From NCBI RefSeq assembly GCF_021654135.1, contig NZ_JAKGSD010000033.1:26666-90665 (forward strand): DNA of 64,000 nucleotides, given 5' to 3'. The DNA is from Amycolatopsis tucumanensis (lineage in GTDB: Bacteria > Actinomycetota > Actinomycetes > Mycobacteriales > Pseudonocardiaceae). The position numbers and the translations under genes are program-made. The number at the start of each line of letters is the position of its first letter. The stretch's first letter is position 1. Shown here in pieces: positions 8,657 to 16,820 of this stretch. A model generated the notes under the pieces. The model worked only from the letters and a program-made list of their open reading frames with translations, had not been told where the DNA came from and did not search any database.

Positions 8657-9978
8657 GCGGCATGGCTGCCGATAAGGCTGTTGATCTCAGCATCGAGTTG
8701 TTGGATCTGCTGGTTGGTGAGCAAGGGTGCCAAGTGCGGCTGTAGGCCACGCAGCTTGCGCACGACGACTCCAGAGCCCGTCTGGCGAGCGGTGGCCAGG
8801 ACGGCGGAGGCGTAGTTGACGATCTGGTCGGGATCGCGCCGGTGCACGCCGATCATCGCCAGATCAGTGAGGACGCCTGCTTTTCGCCGAGCGGTCAGGT
8901 TGCCGGCCAGTGCGTCGGTCAAAGCGGCCTCGGCGAGATCAGGGCGACCAAGGGTGACGTAACAGGTGCCGCGTTCCTCGGCGAGACGGGAGCCGTCGAA
9001 CCGGAGCCAGCCGCCGTTGTGCACCGGCTCCTGCAGGTGCTGGACCTCGGCGGCGGTGTCGAGTGCACGCTGACAGGCATCGAGGTCTCCGAGTCCGGCA
9101 AAAGTCTCGGCCTGTACGACGGCGATCCAATGCCGAGTCGAGAGACCGGGGTTGCCGCGGCGGGCCAGGTCTGCAGCCAGTTCCAGGATCGGGGCGGCTT
9201 CGTTGAACCGGCGTTCGTAGACGGCGATGAAGGCGTGTCTGGTCAGCGCGCAGGCCCAGAGGTCAGGGGTATTGGCTTCTTTGCTCGCTGTCGCGGCGAG
9301 GGTGTAGCAGTGGGCGGCGTCGGTGTAGCGATCACCGTCGAAGAAGATCTCGCCCGCCAACTGGAAGAGATCGGCGGACAACTCGCAGAGTCGCTGCCGG
9401 GTAGCCGGTGACTGTGGTCGACGCAAGCCTTCGGACAGTACGTCGAGCTGGGCGCGGACCAGGGGAAGTACCTGGCTCTTGGTCGATGCGAAGGCATATA
9501 CACGCCACAGATGGCTGTTGAGCTGCTCAAACTCAGCGACTGCCGTCGAGTCCACGGCACCAGTTCGAGCCGCCGCAGCGAGCCTTTCCGCGTCGCAGAC
9601 AGCCGACTCGGCCGCTGGCAACGCCAGCAAGGCGCCGGTCATGCTGAACAGGCGTAGCAGGTCGCGACGGTTCATGTCGTCTGTCTCCGCGAGGTCTGGC
9701 TGAACAGGGAGGACATCCGCTCCCGCGATCTGGGCTAGGGCGACGGCCGAGGTGCCGTTCGGCCCGGACGGTGTCGGTGCGAGCAACGTGCCCAGCTCTT
9801 CGAGGGTGAGACCGAGTGCCTTCGCGATGCGGGGCCGCCGGTACGGCTGCGGCGTCAGATCACCGCGTTCCCACCGGCCGACGGTGGAGAACTCCACACC
9901 GACGGCTGCTGCGAGGCTCTCCTGGGTGTAGCCCATCAGCTCACGCCGCGCGGCGAACGCCTCTCGCCGGTCGCCCAT
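8653..9978 (-). CDS. XRE-family regulator with TPR-like C-terminal region
   Basis: About 441 residues long, it starts at an ATG preceded by GAGGTG; an upstream in-frame ATG at 9984 lies too close to that site. The HTH contains YTQESLAAAVGVEFSTVGRW, nearly identical to the regulator at 6882-8198. The C-terminal part is helical repeats, with a twin-arginine-free hydrophobic stretch near residue 120. A TTGACC-N17-TACGGC promoter with the tandem TGAGGCG element directly upstream lies at 10074-10131, so the gene may control itself or be controlled by a paralogue. Confidence 0.85.
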   Translation of the reverse strand: MGDRREAFAARRELMGYTQESLAAAVGVEFSTVGRWERGDLTPQPYRRPRIAKALGLTLEELGTLLAPTPSGPNGTSAVALAQIAGADVLPVQPDLAETDDMNRRDLLRLFSMTGALLALPAAESAVCDAERLAAAARTGAVDSTAVAEFEQLNSHLWRVYAFASTKSQVLPLVRAQLDVLSEGLRRPQSPATRQRLCELSADLFQLAGEIFFDGDRYTDAAHCYTLAATASKEANTPDLWACALTRHAFIAVYERRFNEAAPILELAADLARRGNPGLSTRHWIAVVQAETFAGLGDLDACQRALDTAAEVQHLQEPVHNGGWLRFDGSRLAEERGTCYVTLGRPDLAEAALTDALAGNLTARRKAGVLTDLAMIGVHRRDPDQIVNYASAVLATARQTGSGVVVRKLRGLQPHLAPLLTNQQIQQLDAEINSLIGSHAA

Positions 9979-10073
9979 GAACATCACCTCGCTCCGTCGG
10001 TCCAATGCCACGATAACCAGCTACCGGTCAAGCCTGATCACCCGCTCGGCGAGCAGCACCCGTTCGGACTACT

Positions 10074-10102
10074 GCCGTAAAAATGGCGTTTGCGCAGGTC
10101 AA
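10074..10102 (-). promoter_or_regulatory. Probable promoter of XRE gene (TTGACC-N17-TACGGC)
   Basis: On the - strand, TTGACC (10102-10097) and TACGGC (10079-10074) are separated by 17 bp. They lie 95-125 bp before the XRE start at 9978, directly downstream of the tandem TGAGGCG element. Confidence 0.5.
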
Positions 10103-10106
10103 GTCG

Positions 10107-10131
10107 GGTGCCGCCTCATTGCCGCCTCATT
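10107..10131 (-). promoter_or_regulatory. Tandem element A: TGAGGCG-N4-TGAGGCG-N-CACC
   Basis: Read on the - strand, the site has two exact TGAGGCG copies 11 bp apart followed by G and CACC. The motif ends four bases before the TTGACC hexamer, the place where class II activators usually bind. The same element occurs at four other sites in the window. Confidence 0.7.
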
Positions 10132-10450
10132 GGCGCCGCGTCTCCGCTCTGGCCGTCGTTGATCATCCCCACTTGACTGGGGTCGCTGCGGTCTGGGCGA
10201 GTTTCCGTCTTCGGCGGCAGCCCGAGTACCTAGAAGCACGTTCACCAGAACGCACCGCTGGGGATGCCGGGCGACGAGACCACCCTCCACGTCTATGGGG
10301 AGTTCCCGTTCCCGCGGACGTGCTGGCGGGGACGCTCGACGCACCGCATTGAGGTCTCGGACCAAGTCGTAATTCGAGGGCGTGACCGATGAGGAGATCG
10401 TCACCAATGCAGTTGTCGTGTCTGAAATCGAAACCCTTGGCATCGTGGCT

Positions 10451-11179
10451 CTAGCCCAACTCGGTCTCTACGGTCTGGCGGTACAACAGCTCATACAGGT
10501 GTGCGCCCTTGATGAGGACCGAGGCTTCGACGGGGCGCTCGTTGTCGCTGTAGATGACACGCAACTGCCGGATCACCGGCGTCCCATCTGGAAGGTCCAG
10601 TGTCTCGGCTTCCTCCACCGTCGGGGATCGTGCCGAAATCCGGTCGACGAAGGTCCGCTGAGGAAACCCGAGGTCGGCGAGGGCTTGGGGCGCGCCGCCG
10701 CGGATCTTCGCGGCCTTGGCCAGGCTGCTGTTGTCGGCGATCTCGGAGGGGTAGTAGGACGCGGACAACTCCACGGGCTGGTCGTCGTGGAGGAGGATTC
10801 TGGTGCGGAGGATCGCGGTAGCGCCCGGCGTCAGCTGCAATCCGGCGACGATGTCCGCCGGTGGAACGACGTTGTCGACCTTGAGCAACTGGTAGCGGAA
10901 CCGGCCTGGTTCGGGCGTGATGTAGGCGGAGGCGTCGATGACGAACGGCTGCCGGTCGCGGACGTAGACGCCTTTGCCGACACGGCTGTCGAGGAAGCCT
11001 TCGTCCTTCAGGGCCTTCAGCGCGTGCTGGATGGTGGCGTTCGCTGCGCCGTACCGCTCCACGAGTTGCGCGGTGGACGGCAGTTGCGTACCAGGGCTCA
11101 GCTCGCCACGCATGATGAGATCGCGCAGTTCCGCTGCGATTTGCTGGTGCCGGGGCCGGCTGTCACGGGCGCGAGGCAA
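10451..11179 (-). CDS. GntR/HutC-family regulator with UTRA domain
   Basis: The 242-residue protein has an N-terminal winged helix (residues ~8-75, including GELSPGTQLPSTAQLVERYG) and a C-terminal UTRA ligand-binding domain with the PVELSASYYPSEIA signature near residue 145. HutC-type regulators usually repress until a small molecule binds. It lies 30 bp downstream of a UTRA-only gene on the same strand, so the two probably form an operon. The ligand is unknown. A link to the divergent 7-deazaguanine cluster at 12018 is plausible from position. Confidence 0.85.
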   Translation of the reverse strand: MPRARDSRPRHQQIAAELRDLIMRGELSPGTQLPSTAQLVERYGAANATIQHALKALKDEGFLDSRVGKGVYVRDRQPFVIDASAYITPEPGRFRYQLLKVDNVVPPADIVAGLQLTPGATAILRTRILLHDDQPVELSASYYPSEIADNSSLAKAAKIRGGAPQALADLGFPQRTFVDRISARSPTVEEAETLDLPDGTPVIRQLRVIYSDNERPVEASVLIKGAHLYELLYRQTVETELG

Positions 11180-11209
11180 AGTCGGCTCCTGGAGACGTCG
11201 TTAGAGCGA

Positions 11210-11743
11210 TCATGGCGTCAGCTCGTATCGCAGCCGTCGTCCGTCGGCCACCATCGTCATCAGGCTGGCTTCGACAGGCCGTTCGTCTCCGGTGAGGAGC
11301 ACACGGGCGAGCAGCAGCACGCAGGACGGGTCGTTCAGTTCCAGCGTGGTCCGTTCGTGCGGCGTGGCAAGCCGCGCGCTGACGTCTTCACGTACGCGGC
11401 GTGGCCGATGTCCGAGGTCAGCCAGGAGAGCGACGGCTCCGCCAGGGATCTTGCGGGGCTCGGCCAGCCGGGTGCCCCGAGCGATGTTCACCGGGTAGTA
11501 CGAGTCGACGAGCTCGACTGGGTGGTCGTTGAACAGCATGAGGCGGCGCCGCACGACCACCGGCTCGCCTGCAGCCAGGCCGAGCATGTCCGCCACCATC
11601 GCGGAGGCGGACACCTCCTCCACACCCAGCAGCTTCTGGGTTCCCGTACCTCCGTGCTCTGCCGCCTCGGCGCTCCAGGCGTCGCCGCGGTGGCCGCTCA
11701 CGTACGGCATCGACACGCTCGTCCACGGGCCGGCATCGGTCAT
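11210..11743 (-). CDS. UTRA-domain protein without a DNA-binding domain
   Basis: The start ATG is preceded by AAGGAGGG, giving a 177-residue protein. It has a complete UTRA domain (PVELVDSYYPVNIARG near residue 95) very like that of the following GntR protein, but only about 50 residues precede it and no winged helix is visible. It may be an effector-sensing partner that dimerises with the full-length GntR regulator or titrates its ligand, which is an inference. The region in front of it contains two inverted repeats that could be operators. Confidence 0.75.
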   Translation of the reverse strand: MTDAGPWTSVSMPYVSGHRGDAWSAEAAEHGGTGTQKLLGVEEVSASAMVADMLGLAAGEPVVVRRRLMLFNDHPVELVDSYYPVNIARGTRLAEPRKIPGGAVALLADLGHRPRRVREDVSARLATPHERTTLELNDPSCVLLLARVLLTGDERPVEASLMTMVADGRRLRYELTP

Positions 11744-11790
11744 CGCTCGCCCTCCTTGCGTCTCCTGGTGGGGGGTGCTCCCACCGTTGA

Positions 11791-11868
11791 CCTTAGTCGT
11801 AAGGCAGCAAGGCTGCCCTCGACAGCGAGACCTCAACCTTATTACCTTTCTGATATCGCAGTAAGGTT
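11791..11868. promoter_or_regulatory. Candidate operators between GntR operon and QueD gene
   Basis: CCTTA-GTCG-TAAGG (11791-11804) is a perfect 5-bp dyad, and AACCTTA (11835-11841) pairs with TAAGGTT (11862-11868). This is the most A+T-rich part of the 11744-12017 space between divergent genes. Its position fits control by the GntR/UTRA pair. Confidence 0.45.
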
Positions 11869-12017
11869 CACCGGTAGCGAAGGTACTACAGATCGTCACG
11901 GCTCGGTTCGGCCCCCGGACTTTCCGTCGCTGCGTCGTTCGTGCCGGTACGAGCAGTTCCGCCGCCAGCGCACATCGGTCCGAGTGCTGTTCGGCATGAC
12001 CGACGAAGGAGGGCTAC

Positions 12018-12707
12018 ATGAAGGCCGCTGAGGAGAAGTGTGTGGCGGACGGCCAGATCACCATCTCGCAGTCGTTCGGTTTCAGCGCCAGCCATGAGCT
12101 GAGACTGTTGCCGGCCAGTCACAAGTGCAGCCGCAACCACGGCCACAACTACACGGTGACCGCATCGGCGCTCGTGCACAATGACGGCCCCGGTGACCTG
12201 ACGCCTCTTGGGGACTATCTGGCCGCGACGTTTGACCACCGATTGCTCAACGAGCAGGTCACCTTCCACCCGACGAGCGAGCTTCTCGCTTCTCACCTTG
12301 CCGAGTGGTTCCGGGACAACGTTGAGTCCGCGGTGCCGATCACGCTCGTCGCGATGGTTGTTTCGGAGACCGCGACCACGTCGGCACGCTGTGACGGTGT
12401 CACCGGCGAGGTCACGATCTCGAAGACCTTCAAGACCGGCCACGGTGACGTCACGCTGGTGCTGGGGGCGGACGGGCTGGACGAGGTTGGGTTCATCACC
12501 GATTTCGGCGACCTGAAGCCGTTCGGGGCTTACCTCCAGGCCCCTGCCGCCGACGCGGGGCTACGTGCCGCCGGCCCTGCGCTGGTCGCCCACCTGGCTG
12601 GCTGGTTCGTCGACAACGTCGAGCCGGAGATCCGCGGTCGACTCGTATCCGTACGGGTCGACTCGGGGACCACCACTGGCCTGTGGGAACGAGGCGATGC
12701 CTCGTGA
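12018..12707 (+). CDS. Two-domain QueD/6-pyruvoyltetrahydropterin-synthase-like protein
   Basis: This 229-residue protein follows a strong site (GAAGGAGG). Residues 13-125 form a QueD T-fold domain with zinc histidines (FSASHEL H26; HGH at H41/H43), the catalytic-type Cys37 and SETATT. Residues 130-225 repeat the fold (VTISKTFKTGH..., GFITDFGDLKPFGAYL, DNVEPEIRGRLVSVRV) but have no HxH or Cys. The second half keeps the GFITDFGDLK motif that the first half has lost. QueD makes 6-carboxytetrahydropterin from dihydroneopterin triphosphate. The gene overlaps queE by 4 bp. Confidence 0.85.
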   Translation: MKAAEEKCVADGQITISQSFGFSASHELRLLPASHKCSRNHGHNYTVTASALVHNDGPGDLTPLGDYLAATFDHRLLNEQVTFHPTSELLASHLAEWFRDNVESAVPITLVAMVVSETATTSARCDGVTGEVTISKTFKTGHGDVTLVLGADGLDEVGFITDFGDLKPFGAYLQAPAADAGLRAAGPALVAHLAGWFVDNVEPEIRGRLVSVRVDSGTTTGLWERGDAS

Positions 12708-13408
12708 ACACGCTGACCTTGGCTCCCGAACGGGTAGAGGGTTCTGCAATTCTCACGGAGAAGTTCGAGTCGTTCCAGGGCGAAGGCCCCTGGACAGGGC
12801 AGCGCTGCGTGTTCGTCAGATTCTCCCGCTGTAACCTCCGGTGCGGCTACTGCGACACCCCGGAGAGCTGGGACTGGAGCAGGTACAACCCGGTCGAGGT
12901 CAGCGACCGAGTCCCCGTCGCCGAGCTGGTGTCGTGGGTGCGCGAGCGCGGCGTGGACATGATGGTGATCACCGGCGGGGAGCCGATGTTGCAGCAGCCC
13001 GCCATGACCGCCCTCGCCCGCGGCCTGGCCGACATCCGGGTGCAGGTCGAAACCAACGGCACGGTCGCACCCACACCGGAACTCACCTCCTTGGTCGATC
13101 TCTGGGTGGTGAGTCCGAAACTCGCGAACTCTGGCATGACCTACTCCACCCGCATCAAGCCCGAAGCCCTCTCGGCGTTGGTCGCGACAGACCGCGCAGT
13201 GTTCAAGTTCGTTGTCACCGAGCCCGACCGCGACCTCGACGAGATCGCCCAGCTCGTCGAGGAACACCACCTGGCTCCGGTGTGGGTGATGCCGGAAGGC
13301 ACCACCCAGGAGAAGGTTCTGGCCGGCATGGACGCGCTCTACGGCCGGGCCACTGAACGCGGATGGAACGTCTCCACCCGCCTGCACATCCTGACCGGAG
13401 CGCGGTGA
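12704..13408 (+). CDS. queE: 7-carboxy-7-deazaguanine synthase
   Basis: This 234-residue radical SAM enzyme starts at a GTG overlapping the QueD stop (GTGA). It has ESFQGEGPWTGQRCVFVRF, the cluster motif CNLRCGYC near residue 43 and ITGGEPMLQ near residue 90, all typical of QueE. QueE contracts 6-carboxytetrahydropterin to 7-carboxy-7-deazaguanine, the first 7-deazapurine of queuosine and antibiotic routes. Neighbours supply the two preceding steps (FolE, QueD). The next enzyme, QueC, is not seen in the window. Confidence 0.92.
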   Translation: MNTLTLAPERVEGSAILTEKFESFQGEGPWTGQRCVFVRFSRCNLRCGYCDTPESWDWSRYNPVEVSDRVPVAELVSWVRERGVDMMVITGGEPMLQQPAMTALARGLADIRVQVETNGTVAPTPELTSLVDLWVVSPKLANSGMTYSTRIKPEALSALVATDRAVFKFVVTEPDRDLDEIAQLVEEHHLAPVWVMPEGTTQEKVLAGMDALYGRATERGWNVSTRLHILTGAR

Positions 13409-13565
13409 CACCGACTCCCAGACCGAGCACTGGATCGCGGTGCTCGCGGTCACTGTCGCTGCGCCCGGCATGTCGTCCCCGCACCTGCGGGCCGTGGCGC
13501 TATCAGGAGCCGCCGCCGCTGACGTCCTTGACCCATTCACCACTCCCGGAAGCGAGGCGAAGTCC

Positions 13566-14192
13566 GTGACCAACACCCTCGACAGGCTTGCTCCCAGCGA
13601 AAGCCAGGACCTGGTGTCGCCGGGCCCGGTCGACACTGAGCGCGTTGCCGATCTTGTCGGCCAGCTCCTCGCCGCGATCGGCGAGGACCCTGGACGGGAG
13701 GGTCTGTCGGACACGCCGGCCAGGGTCGCCGCGTGGTGGCGCGGGTTCTTCTCCCCGGAGCCGTCGGCCGCCCCGACCTGCTTCCCCGAGCAACATCTGA
13801 GCGGCCAGTTGGTGGTGATCGGCGGCATGAGCGTCTGGTCGCTGTGTGAGCACCACCTGCTACCCATGAACCTGGACGTCGCCATCGGTTACGTACCGGA
13901 CGGCGAAGTAATGGGCCTGTCGAAGTTCGGTCGAATCGCACAGCAATACGCGGGCCGCCTTCAGGTGCAGGAGCGCTTCACCCGGCAGGTAGCCGACGAG
14001 ATCGCCGTCGTGATCGGCAGTACCGACGTGGCCGTCGCGGTTCGTGGCACGCATCTGTGCATGAGCGCGCGGGGCGTGCGGATGGAGGCAGCTCGTACCA
14101 CCACACTGCAGGCCCGCGGCCGATTCGAGAGTGATCCTGTGCTCTCCCAACAGTTCCTCGCCCTCGCCACGGACAGGTGGAGGGTCGCCTGA
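13566..14192 (+). CDS. folE: GTP cyclohydrolase I
   Basis: The 208-residue enzyme has the zinc motif WSLCEHHLLPM, the IGYVPDGEVMGLSKFGRI segment and THLCMSARGV with the second zinc Cys, all diagnostic of FolE. It converts GTP to dihydroneopterin triphosphate, the substrate of QueD. The GTG start is preceded by GCGAGGCG; an ATG at 13470 is possible. It lies in one operon with queD and queE, so it probably feeds the 7-deazaguanine route rather than folate. Its stop overlaps the next ATG (TGATG). Confidence 0.92.
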   Translation: MTNTLDRLAPSESQDLVSPGPVDTERVADLVGQLLAAIGEDPGREGLSDTPARVAAWWRGFFSPEPSAAPTCFPEQHLSGQLVVIGGMSVWSLCEHHLLPMNLDVAIGYVPDGEVMGLSKFGRIAQQYAGRLQVQERFTRQVADEIAVVIGSTDVAVAVRGTHLCMSARGVRMEAARTTTLQARGRFESDPVLSQQFLALATDRWRVA

Positions 14193-15007
14193 TGGCCAAG
14201 AGCATCGCCTTCTCCGCGATCGCCCCGCCCGACTACCTGAACGTCTTCGTCGCGCAGGAGCCCGCCAGCGTCCACCACGTGGCGGCCCAGCGTGTTCTGA
14301 CCGACGCTGCCTACCGCGCGTTCTTCCACCGCGAGGCGCAGCGGGGTGCGGAGATCATTGTCGACAACGGGGTCTTCGATCTCGGCCACGCCCTGCCGGC
14401 CGCCGACCTGATCGCGGCGGCCCACATCGTGGACGCCCGCGAGATCATCCTCCCGGACGTCATGCGCGACGGGCTCGCCACCATCAAGGCCAGCGACGAA
14501 GCCGCTCGCGAGATCCTCGACCTCAGCGACGAGTTCCGCCTGTGCGTCGTGCTGCACGCGGCAGACGATCAAGAGTGGCTGCGCTGCTACGACTACTTCG
14601 CTTCCAACGAATACGTCGGAGCGATCGCGCTGCCCGCATCACGACGTCCCGCGCCCGAAGACCAGCTCTGCCGCACCCGCTGGGCGGCCACCCGGTACCT
14701 GGAAGACCACGGCATGGTCGAGGACCGGATCGTCTATCGGCTGCTCGGCCTCGGCCGCACCGGGCACCTGGAACTCGTCGAACAGCGCGAGCACGAATGG
14801 ATCGCCTCGGTCGACGGCGCCGCCCCGGTCATCCTCGGCGCGATGGGCATCGAGATGCTGCCCGACGGTCCCTACGAGAAACCCCCGACCCCTCGAATCG
14901 AGAATCTGGGTCGGATCCCCGAAGAGCGGTTCGACTTGATCCGGCGGAACATCGCCGTCGTCCGCGAAGCGGCGGGTAGTAGCGTGCGGATCCCGGAGGC
15001 GGCCTGA
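14192..15007 (+). CDS. TGT-like barrel protein, possible 7-deazaguanine transglycosylase
   Basis: The 271-residue protein has an EIIVDNGVFDLG strand-loop (D58) where tRNA-guanine transglycosylases carry DSGGFQ, then EIILPDVMRDG (residues 84-94) and RIVYRLLGLGRTGHLE further on. This matches the short TGT-like/DpdA-like barrels that exchange guanine for a 7-deazaguanine in nucleic acid. The zinc site of classical TGT is not seen. The operon position right after FolE-QueD-QueE supports a 7-deazaguanine substrate. Whether it acts on tRNA, DNA or a free nucleoside is open. Confidence 0.55.
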   Translation: MAKSIAFSAIAPPDYLNVFVAQEPASVHHVAAQRVLTDAAYRAFFHREAQRGAEIIVDNGVFDLGHALPAADLIAAAHIVDAREIILPDVMRDGLATIKASDEAAREILDLSDEFRLCVVLHAADDQEWLRCYDYFASNEYVGAIALPASRRPAPEDQLCRTRWAATRYLEDHGMVEDRIVYRLLGLGRTGHLELVEQREHEWIASVDGAAPVILGAMGIEMLPDGPYEKPPTPRIENLGRIPEERFDLIRRNIAVVREAAGSSVRIPEAA

Positions 15008-16074
15008 TGAGCCTCCTCGCCAACACAATCCCGACCGCGGGAGCCAGCTCGGCGTTGCAGACGTCCCCCATCGCGGTGGACGGGCACACGATGGCCCCGG
15101 ACCGCCTTCTGCGCTACCTACAGATCAAGGTCCACCACCTCATCCAGGACCACGACTGGGACAGCATCCACGTCGTCGGCGGCTACGACCGCGAAGCCGT
15201 GATCTCCACGCACGAGAAGACCGGCAAGCTGTTCAACTTCGAGCGCCCCACCGCCGAGGTCCACGGCCGTGACCTCATCGTCAAGGCGTTCCCCGGTGCC
15301 GACTACGTCCACCACTACGCCCTGATCATCGCCACGTACCTGTCCATGACAGGAAAACCGGCCGACACGGTCACCTACGAGTTGCCCGACCCGATGTTGT
15401 CCCGCGAGGCGGTGGCGAAGCTCGGCCTCGAACTCGATGGCGACCTCGTGATCGTCGGCTGGGGCCTGGCGCACCTCGCTCCTGCCGACGGAGCGTGGAC
15501 CTACGGGCACGGCTACGCCTGGCAACGCGCTCAGATCCACGGCCGACGAGTGGTCTACCTCGGGTTCCTCCACAGCATCTGGGGCGACGTCGCCGGACGC
15601 GTGGTCACGCGCCTGGCCGAGCTCGGTGCCCGCGACGTCGTCTACGTCGGCAAAGTCGGTGCGCTGAACCCCGACATCGAGCCCAACACGCGGCTGGCTA
15701 CCGGAAACACAAGCCTCGTCGGCGGCAGCCTCGTGGCGTGGCCTGACTTCTTCGGCGACTTCGCCACCGCCCAACCAGGCGTGCACACCGGCATCCACGT
15801 CACGTCACCCTCGATCCTGCTGGAGAACAGGGACTGGCTGACCGAGCACGCCGAGCACGCATTCGTCGATCCCGAGATCGGCCCTATGGGAGTTGCAGCA
15901 CGCGACGCCGGGATCGATTTCGGCTACCTGCATGTCATTTCCAACAACCTTGCTCGCCACTACCCCGCGGACTTGTCCAACGAGCGTCACAGCGACGTTG
16001 TCCGGCGGCGCACCGTCCTAATTAGACAGATTCAAGACATCGTCGCCAACCGACTGGCCGCCCGGCCGATCTGA
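15007..16074 (+). CDS. Nucleoside-phosphorylase-like protein
   Basis: The 355-residue product overlaps the upstream stop by one base. Its C-terminal half resembles the PNP/UDP-phosphorylase superfamily (VVYVGKVGAL..., HVTSPSILLENRDWL, FVDPEIGPMGVAA). The N-terminal ~130 residues are not recognised. Such enzymes break or form the bond between a base and ribose. Next to a 7-deazapurine pathway and a nucleotide-kinase-like gene, it could place a deazaguanine on ribose or recover it from a nucleoside. The family call is tentative. Confidence 0.5.
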   Translation: MSLLANTIPTAGASSALQTSPIAVDGHTMAPDRLLRYLQIKVHHLIQDHDWDSIHVVGGYDREAVISTHEKTGKLFNFERPTAEVHGRDLIVKAFPGADYVHHYALIIATYLSMTGKPADTVTYELPDPMLSREAVAKLGLELDGDLVIVGWGLAHLAPADGAWTYGHGYAWQRAQIHGRRVVYLGFLHSIWGDVAGRVVTRLAELGARDVVYVGKVGALNPDIEPNTRLATGNTSLVGGSLVAWPDFFGDFATAQPGVHTGIHVTSPSILLENRDWLTEHAEHAFVDPEIGPMGVAARDAGIDFGYLHVISNNLARHYPADLSNERHSDVVRRRTVLIRQIQDIVANRLAARPI

Positions 16075-16093
16075 TCCCTTGGAGCGCACCAAC

Positions 16094-16789
16094 ATGACGA
16101 ACGCAGCACCACTTTTCAACCCTGCGCGCGGGCGCGAGATCACGGTCGTCGGCATCGACGGCGCGGGCAAGTCCACCCTCGCCACCCGCCTGCACCAAGC
16201 GCTCAACGAGGCCGGCCACGAAACGATCCTGATCGGCAAGCACAGCACCGAAGTCCCGATGGACGCCGAGTTGTCCGCCTACGTCGACAGGCTCAACGCA
16301 TTGGTCTATCGCCGCGACGCGCGCGTCGCCCAGGCGTGCGGCGATCACTACTGGCTGCTGGCGCTGGCCGCCTGGTACACCCTCCAGGACAAACTCGTCA
16401 TCCAGCCCGCCCTCGCCGCCGGAACCCACGTGATCCTCGACAACGCCCACCACAAGATCCTCGCTCGCTACGCGGTGAATCCCGACGTCTCCACCAGCCT
16501 GGCCGAGCAGGTCTTCGCCCACCTCACCGAACCCGACCTGGTGTTCTTCCTGCGCATCAGCGCCCGCGACGCGCTCGCCCGCAAGGGCGAATTCAGCTCC
16601 CTGGAAACCGGCCACTCCGGCGGCGCGGACGAGGACTTCATCCGCTACCAGGACACCGTTCTCGCGAAGCTGCGCGAGCACGAGCAGCGCGGCGGATGGC
16701 TGTCGATGGACGTGACCGACATGGACCGCGACGCGGTCTTCAAGACCGCTGCCGAAGCGCTCGCCGACCGCCTCCAGCTCGCCATCTGA
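16094..16789 (+). CDS. Thymidylate-kinase-like P-loop protein
   Basis: The 231-residue protein opens with a P-loop, VVGIDGAGKSTLATRL (residues ~13-28), as in dTMP kinases. A segment HVILDNAHHKILARYA takes the place of the usual DRY/DRH region. ATG 16094 is chosen over an in-frame TTG at 16079 because of TTGGAG upstream. It lies in the same run as the nucleoside-phosphorylase-like gene. A role in phosphorylating an unusual nucleoside or nucleotide would fit but is an inference. Confidence 0.7.
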   Translation: MTNAAPLFNPARGREITVVGIDGAGKSTLATRLHQALNEAGHETILIGKHSTEVPMDAELSAYVDRLNALVYRRDARVAQACGDHYWLLALAAWYTLQDKLVIQPALAAGTHVILDNAHHKILARYAVNPDVSTSLAEQVFAHLTEPDLVFFLRISARDALARKGEFSSLETGHSGGADEDFIRYQDTVLAKLREHEQRGGWLSMDVTDMDRDAVFKTAAEALADRLQLAI

Positions 16790-16820
16790 CCCCGCCAACA
16801 GTCATCACGAGGAACGCACC

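Larger units (their letters stand above)
9979..10450. other. Intergenic region, XRE promoter plus unexplained sequence
   Basis: The left half holds the promoter and tandem TGAGGCG element of the XRE gene. The right half (about 10140-10450) has no supported gene. A 114-codon frame on the - strand there lacks family features and a good ribosome site. Confidence 0.6.

Noticed and set aside
10099..10443. 114-codon - strand frame upstream of the XRE gene
   Set aside because: It overlaps the promoter and element A, and lacks a ribosome site and any motif.
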